Source: Nemertoderma westbladi (taxonomy: Eukaryota > Xenacoelomorpha > Nemertodermatida > Nemertodermatidae). From it: a stretch of DNA of 64,000 nt. The notes below the pieces were generated by a model. That model ran no database searches, was not told the DNA's origin, and saw only the letters and a program-made list of their open reading frames with translations. Made by a program: the position numbers and the translations under genes. Location: the NCBI GenBank assembly GCA_032718475.1, contig JAUCBJ010001739.1, forward strand, positions 1-64,000, read 5' to 3'. Of this stretch, positions 60,170 through 64,000 are shown piece by piece; within the stretch, counting starts at the first letter, position 1, and each line of letters starts with the position of its first letter.

Positions 60170-60275
60170 ATCGTGCCAGTGGAGTAGATGGTGTTCCCCC
60201 TGAGGTCTTTAAAATACCTGAGTGTTTAAAGCTCATCTATAGTAGTAGATGAGTGATCGTAGTAGACATGTACAG
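60169..60275 (+). pseudogene. LINE fragment, left of the DNA transposon
   Basis: This matches the RTE-like LINE at about 28968-29056, including GTGGAGTAGATGGTGTTCCC and AATACCTGAGTGTTTAAAGC. It starts abruptly inside the RT domain, as expected for 5' truncation, and replaces CCCATC with a short AGTAGTAGATGAGTGATC-type stretch. It ends with ATGTACAG, the target duplication of the transposon. Confidence 0.88.
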
Positions 60276-61363
60276 TAGGGTGTTACAAAAATCACTTTTT
60301 TGCCCCAATTGCTTGGAAACTTCGACATGTTTTGCCATTTTAATATAGAAGTGCAATGCAAAAAACCGTTTTGAAAAATATTTAGTGGAAGAGGTGTCAC
60401 ACGAGTCACAAAGTCTGAGAAATTTAACAAAATATACCAGTTTTAATTTACTGATAAATCTAGCGATATATGATTGCAATGGTCTGAAACTCATGTTATG
60501 TAATGCATTTATCATGGGCTTTCCAATAACGTTTTTTGCATTGTGAAATTGACAAGATCAGATGTGTCACATTAAGTTTGAAAAATTGAATTTTTTTTAA
60601 AAATCTGAGAAATTTAACAAAATATAGCAGTTTTAATTTACTGATAAATCCAGTTATAGATGATTGCAATGATCTGAAACTCATGTTATGTAATGAATTT
60701 ATCATTTCTGCAATTTCAAAATTGAAGATCTAAATGTATGAAAACTGAGTGTGTTCCTCCCCTTACCAGTACTATGTACTTCTACTACGACTATACTACT
60801 TCATCTACTACTAAGTTACTCCATGACCCTTTTGCTTCATTCATAAAGGCCATGCAACAAAGTACTGAAGTAGGGCAGTAAGGTGTGTTACTTTTTTTTT
60901 ACTGGTATTAGTGGTATATTTATTATTAAAACTAGTAAAAACAGCTGATGCACATCAGATCGCATAGCAACCACCACCAACAACCAGACAAATATACACT
61001 GTTAAATTAGTACTACAGTTAGTATATACTGTCTGACTGTCCTCCAAACTTGGAGGGTTTTTATCCACAGCTGCCTACGCCGGGTTGCAGTCGGCAGTCG
61101 GTACTGTGTTACTACAACAACAACAGTACAATAAAATTAAATTGCAGCATTTCCACAATTACATATATTTTAAAATTACAAATTTAATAATAGGTGATTT
61201 TGTTACATTCGTTAAACCAGTTAATCCAGTTAAACCGGTCCAGTAGGCCTACTACCAATTTTTGGATGGAAAACTGCCAATTTCGGAAGACTTTTAAAAT
61301 CGGTAGGCCGGTAAGCAGTCGGCAAGCCTGACTGTCTGAAGTTTCTATTACCGAGTTGAGTTT

Positions 61364-61370
61364 TATATAA
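61364..61370 (+). promoter_or_regulatory. Possible TATA box of the transposase gene
   Basis: TATATAA stands 32 bases before the ATG. If it is used, the leader would be only a few bases long, so an upstream start is also possible. Confidence 0.3.
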
Positions 61371-61401
61371 TCTAACAACTTTATTAATTTATTTAAACAT
61401 C

Positions 61402-63570
61402 ATGGACTGCCGAAGTTCAGTGTCGAAAGTTTATGGTGTTCCAACTAAACTTCCTGGAAACCAGTTGCCGTCAGTTGGTGATGTTTTGCGCCACTGCAAG
61501 TATGTGAAACAAACTTACAAGGCCACTTCAGGCGTAAATAAAGAACCGGCAATGCGATATGTAGCCTCTGAAACTGCTGATGAAATCATTGCTGTCTATA
61601 AACGAGCATCAATAGAAACATTTTCAAGGAATGGAATTATTCAAAAAATATTAAAGAAATGGAATGAAGTGAGATTAAAAATCAATAAGATAGAGAAAAG
61701 GCGTCGTGCTGAAATTAAATACAGTGAAACAATTGACCAGTTTAATGATCAATTTGAGAAAATCTTTGAAGTAGCTGATGATAAAAAAACACACACCCGT
61801 GAGCTGGAGTTTCTGGAAAATCAGCGGACCACACGAAGTATGTTTATTGGTTCAGTTGATGGTCTGATTACTTCTGCAACTAAACGACGTATTGCTAGAG
61901 AAGAGAAACGTAATAGACCAGCGAAAAGCTTAAAAATAGCTTTAAGTTGTGATGATAACGATGGTACAGATACCAGTGCAACCAGTACCGAAGATGAAAT
62001 TGATGCTTCAAATGACAGTAATGATGAATCATGGACAGCCTGTGACAATGATGATACAGCAGAATTCAAAGTGAAGTTGCCACAAATCAGTCCAAAACGT
62101 CTACAAAAGACTATTATGACAAATATCTCCTTTGCAGCTGATAGATATGGAATATCCCATCGTGCAGCTGCTGCAGTTGCTTCTGCCACACTACAGGTTG
62201 CTTCAGGCAATAAGCCAGTCTCCCATGTTCAAATTTATCGAAGTAGGGAAGAATCTCGTTCTAAAGTTGCTGCTGAACATTTGGCTATGTGTAGTAATGT
62301 TGTATCCATGTACTTTGATGGACGTAATGATCGAAGTTTATATATTGACACTGAAGGTAGAAAGAAATTGCATACTGAACACCATGTTACACTTATATCA
62401 GAACCTGGTTCAATGTACTTGGGTCATGTGGTACCCCATAGTGGTACAGCTGCTGCTCATGCTAATGAAATCATTAAATTCTTTGACAAACTGGATAATA
62501 TGAGTAATCTAAAGCTTGTTGGATGTGATGGCACTGCTGTCAATACTGGTTCTAAAGGTGGTATTGTTAGGCTTATAGAACAACATATTTCACGACCCAT
62601 ACAATGGTGTATTTGCTTACTACATGCAAATGAGCTACCACTTAGACATCTTTTTATTGCTGTTGATGGTACTACAAGTGGACCTAATGAATTCAGAGGT
62701 GATATTGGCAAACAAATTTCTGGTGATTTGTCTTTACTCAATGTTTCGAAATATAATCCAATTCAGTCCGTCAACTTTAAAGAAGCCTCACGAGACATTG
62801 TAAATCAATTGAGCTGGGACCAGAAGTATTTATATCAAATAGCCAAGGCTGTTGTTTCCGGCAATTGTGATATCTCATTGGCTCGCATTCAACCTGGCAA
62901 GCTAGCACATTCTCATTGGTTGACATTGGCAAGTCGCCTGTGTCGATTTTATATTAGTCAAGAACATCCAAGCTATAACTTAACTACCATGGTTGAGTTT
63001 ATCATTCGCGTATATGTCCCTTGTTGGTTTCAAATTCGAGAGAACTGGCATGTTACTGATGGTGCAAGCAACTACTTTTCGATGATTTCTTACAGTCGAT
63101 ATCTCAATCCACAGCTTCGATCTGTTGTTGACAATGTATTGGAACGTAATGCGTATTTCCTACATCCTGAAAATATACTAGTGGCAATGATTACTGATAC
63201 TCGCCCTTATGTACGCCAGTTGGGTATCAGGAGAATTATAAAGGCTAGGGAGAGTGTGCCTAATACAACACTGCGGCAGTTTGTGGTTCCTAAATTAAAC
63301 TTAATGGCAATGGACTATATTGATGTAATAAACTGGTCTGAGGTAAAGCTTACATCTCCTCCAATACTAGATGGAATACCAAATGACGACTTATCTCATC
63401 AATTTGAACAACCTATATTAACTCTCAACAATCCATGCCATACACAAGCCGTTGAACGTGTAATTCCGATTGTTACTGCTGTGTCCACTGAAGTTGTTGG
63501 TCTTGAAGCAAGAGATAAACTCGTGCATTCACGTATGCATGCAAGAGCTATAGCTAAAATCCCAATGTAA
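61402..63570 (+). CDS. Transposase-like protein, 722 residues, divergent hAT-like
   Basis: ATG 61402 has a good context (A at -3, G at +4). Residues 1-130 form a helical, basic region without a recognised BED finger. Residues about 175-215 are acidic and Ser/Thr-rich. The rest has a layout like hAT catalytic cores: Asp306 in YFDGRND, Asp376 in VGCDGTAVNTG, a C-x-x-x-H block in CICLLHANELPLRH, a basic SHWLTLASRL block, and Glu685 in CHTQAVER. These are my candidates for the DDE triad; the assignment is by position and context. Similar uncharacterised proteins are widespread in invertebrate genomes. The absence of stops or frameshifts, together with intact ends and target duplication, suggests a recently active autonomous copy. 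A domesticated gene is unlikely given the flanking inverted repeats. Confidence 0.7.
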   Translation: MDCRSSVSKVYGVPTKLPGNQLPSVGDVLRHCKYVKQTYKATSGVNKEPAMRYVASETADEIIAVYKRASIETFSRNGIIQKILKKWNEVRLKINKIEKRRRAEIKYSETIDQFNDQFEKIFEVADDKKTHTRELEFLENQRTTRSMFIGSVDGLITSATKRRIAREEKRNRPAKSLKIALSCDDNDGTDTSATSTEDEIDASNDSNDESWTACDNDDTAEFKVKLPQISPKRLQKTIMTNISFAADRYGISHRAAAAVASATLQVASGNKPVSHVQIYRSREESRSKVAAEHLAMCSNVVSMYFDGRNDRSLYIDTEGRKKLHTEHHVTLISEPGSMYLGHVVPHSGTAAAHANEIIKFFDKLDNMSNLKLVGCDGTAVNTGSKGGIVRLIEQHISRPIQWCICLLHANELPLRHLFIAVDGTTSGPNEFRGDIGKQISGDLSLLNVSKYNPIQSVNFKEASRDIVNQLSWDQKYLYQIAKAVVSGNCDISLARIQPGKLAHSHWLTLASRLCRFYISQEHPSYNLTTMVEFIIRVYVPCWFQIRENWHVTDGASNYFSMISYSRYLNPQLRSVVDNVLERNAYFLHPENILVAMITDTRPYVRQLGIRRIIKARESVPNTTLRQFVVPKLNLMAMDYIDVINWSEVKLTSPPILDGIPNDDLSHQFEQPILTLNNPCHTQAVERVIPIVTAVSTEVVGLEARDKLVHSRMHARAIAKIPM

Positions 63571-63955
63571 TTCCCATATTGAAGTTTAATGGTATGATTT
63601 ATAACAGTTAAAAGTCAGATTTTTTTTAAAAATTCAATTTTTCAACCTCAATGTGACACATCTGATCTTGTCAATTTCACAATGCAAAAAACGTTATTGA
63701 AAAGCCCATGATAAATGCATTACATAACATGAGTTTCAGATCATAGCAATCATCTATCGCTAGATTTATCGGTAAATTAAAACTGCTATATTTTGTTAAA
63801 TTTCTCAGATTTTGTGACTCGTGTGACACCTCTTCCACTAAATATTTTTCAAAACGGTTTTTTGCATTGCACTTCTATATTAAAATGGCAAAACATGTCG
63901 AAGTTTCCAAGCAATTGGGGCAAAAAAGTGATTTTTGTAACACCCTAATGTACAG

Positions 63956-64000
63956 TGTACAGTACAACAAGAGTCCCACAAGAAATGAAAACAAATAAGT
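63956..64000 (+). pseudogene. LINE fragment, right of the DNA transposon, runs off the window
   Basis: ACAACAAGAGTCCCACAAGA and the bases after it match the LINE at about 29066-29102, directly continuing the fragment that ends at 60275. The two halves show that the transposon landed in an existing LINE copy. Confidence 0.88.

Larger units (their letters stand above)
60276..63947 (+). mobile_element. Complete hAT-like DNA transposon with 334 bp inverted repeats
   Basis: The ends read TAGGGTGTTACAAAAATCAC and the inverse, and are flanked by an exact 8 bp duplication, ATGTACAG (60268-60275 and 63948-63955). The inverted repeats run about 334 bases (60276-60609 and 63614-63947) with roughly 95% identity by eye. 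A single uninterrupted ORF lies between them. Bases 60605-60710 repeat a part of the left inverted repeat (about 60408-60513). The 8 bp duplication and TA-rich YARNG-like start suit the hAT superfamily, though hAT inverted repeats are normally far shorter. Confidence 0.88.

Noticed and set aside
61402-63570. Domesticated host gene
   Set aside because: It is enclosed by 334 bp inverted repeats and an exact 8 bp target duplication, so it is a transposon gene.

Overview
This window is nuclear DNA of an invertebrate metazoan, probably marine. The reasons are spliced exons of an Ig/FN3 receptor, BEL/Pao-type LTR retrotransposons, LINEs of two lineages, tRNA-derived SINE remnants and a hAT-like DNA transposon with a full reading frame. 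The phylum cannot be fixed from the sequence alone. Nearly the whole window is repetitive; the only host gene recognised with confidence is the receptor.

Layout. Positions 1-24.8 kb are one tandem array of about 540 copies of a 45-49 bp unit. Each unit reads like a tiny intron (GTATG near one end, ACTAAC, a pyrimidine-rich tract, CAG). From 25.18 to 34.60 kb lie the last two recognisable coding exons of a + strand surface receptor (Ig-like, FN3, transmembrane segment, tail with four YxN motifs). They are separated by an 8.0 kb phase-1 intron. That intron holds a LINE fragment, a ~6 kb foldback element with a nearly intact LINE nested in one arm, a palindromic minisatellite, a tRNA-like SINE remnant, a small MITE and a 30 bp minisatellite rich in ACCGGT. 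From 34.8 to 37.1 kb come two nested inverted-repeat elements and a cluster of ten GAAYTTAGTTCC motifs.

From 37.6 to 57.5 kb the sequence is retrotransposon debris: a BEL/Pao-like gag with stops (40.55-42.6 kb), a GC-rich broken reverse-transcriptase island (43.7-45.3 kb), a tRNA-like SINE (46.0 kb), and a more complete BEL/Pao element (gag, zinc knuckles, protease, RT, RNase H, integrase; 49.1-57.5 kb) with frame breaks. The second BEL/Pao element carries eight copies of a 20 bp hairpin motif that lies inside coding sequence and is read in all three frames. I consider this and the intron-like array the most unusual signals here.

From 57.5 to 64.0 kb there is a nest of three elements: a minus-strand CR1/L2-like LINE (ORF1 plus an endonuclease ORF with a long hydrophobic N-terminus and a 2A-like NPGP motif), a 5'-truncated piece of the same LINE family seen at 27-30 kb, and, inserted into that piece, a complete 3,672 bp DNA transposon with 334 bp inverted repeats, an 8 bp target duplication and an uninterrupted 722-residue transposase-like ORF.
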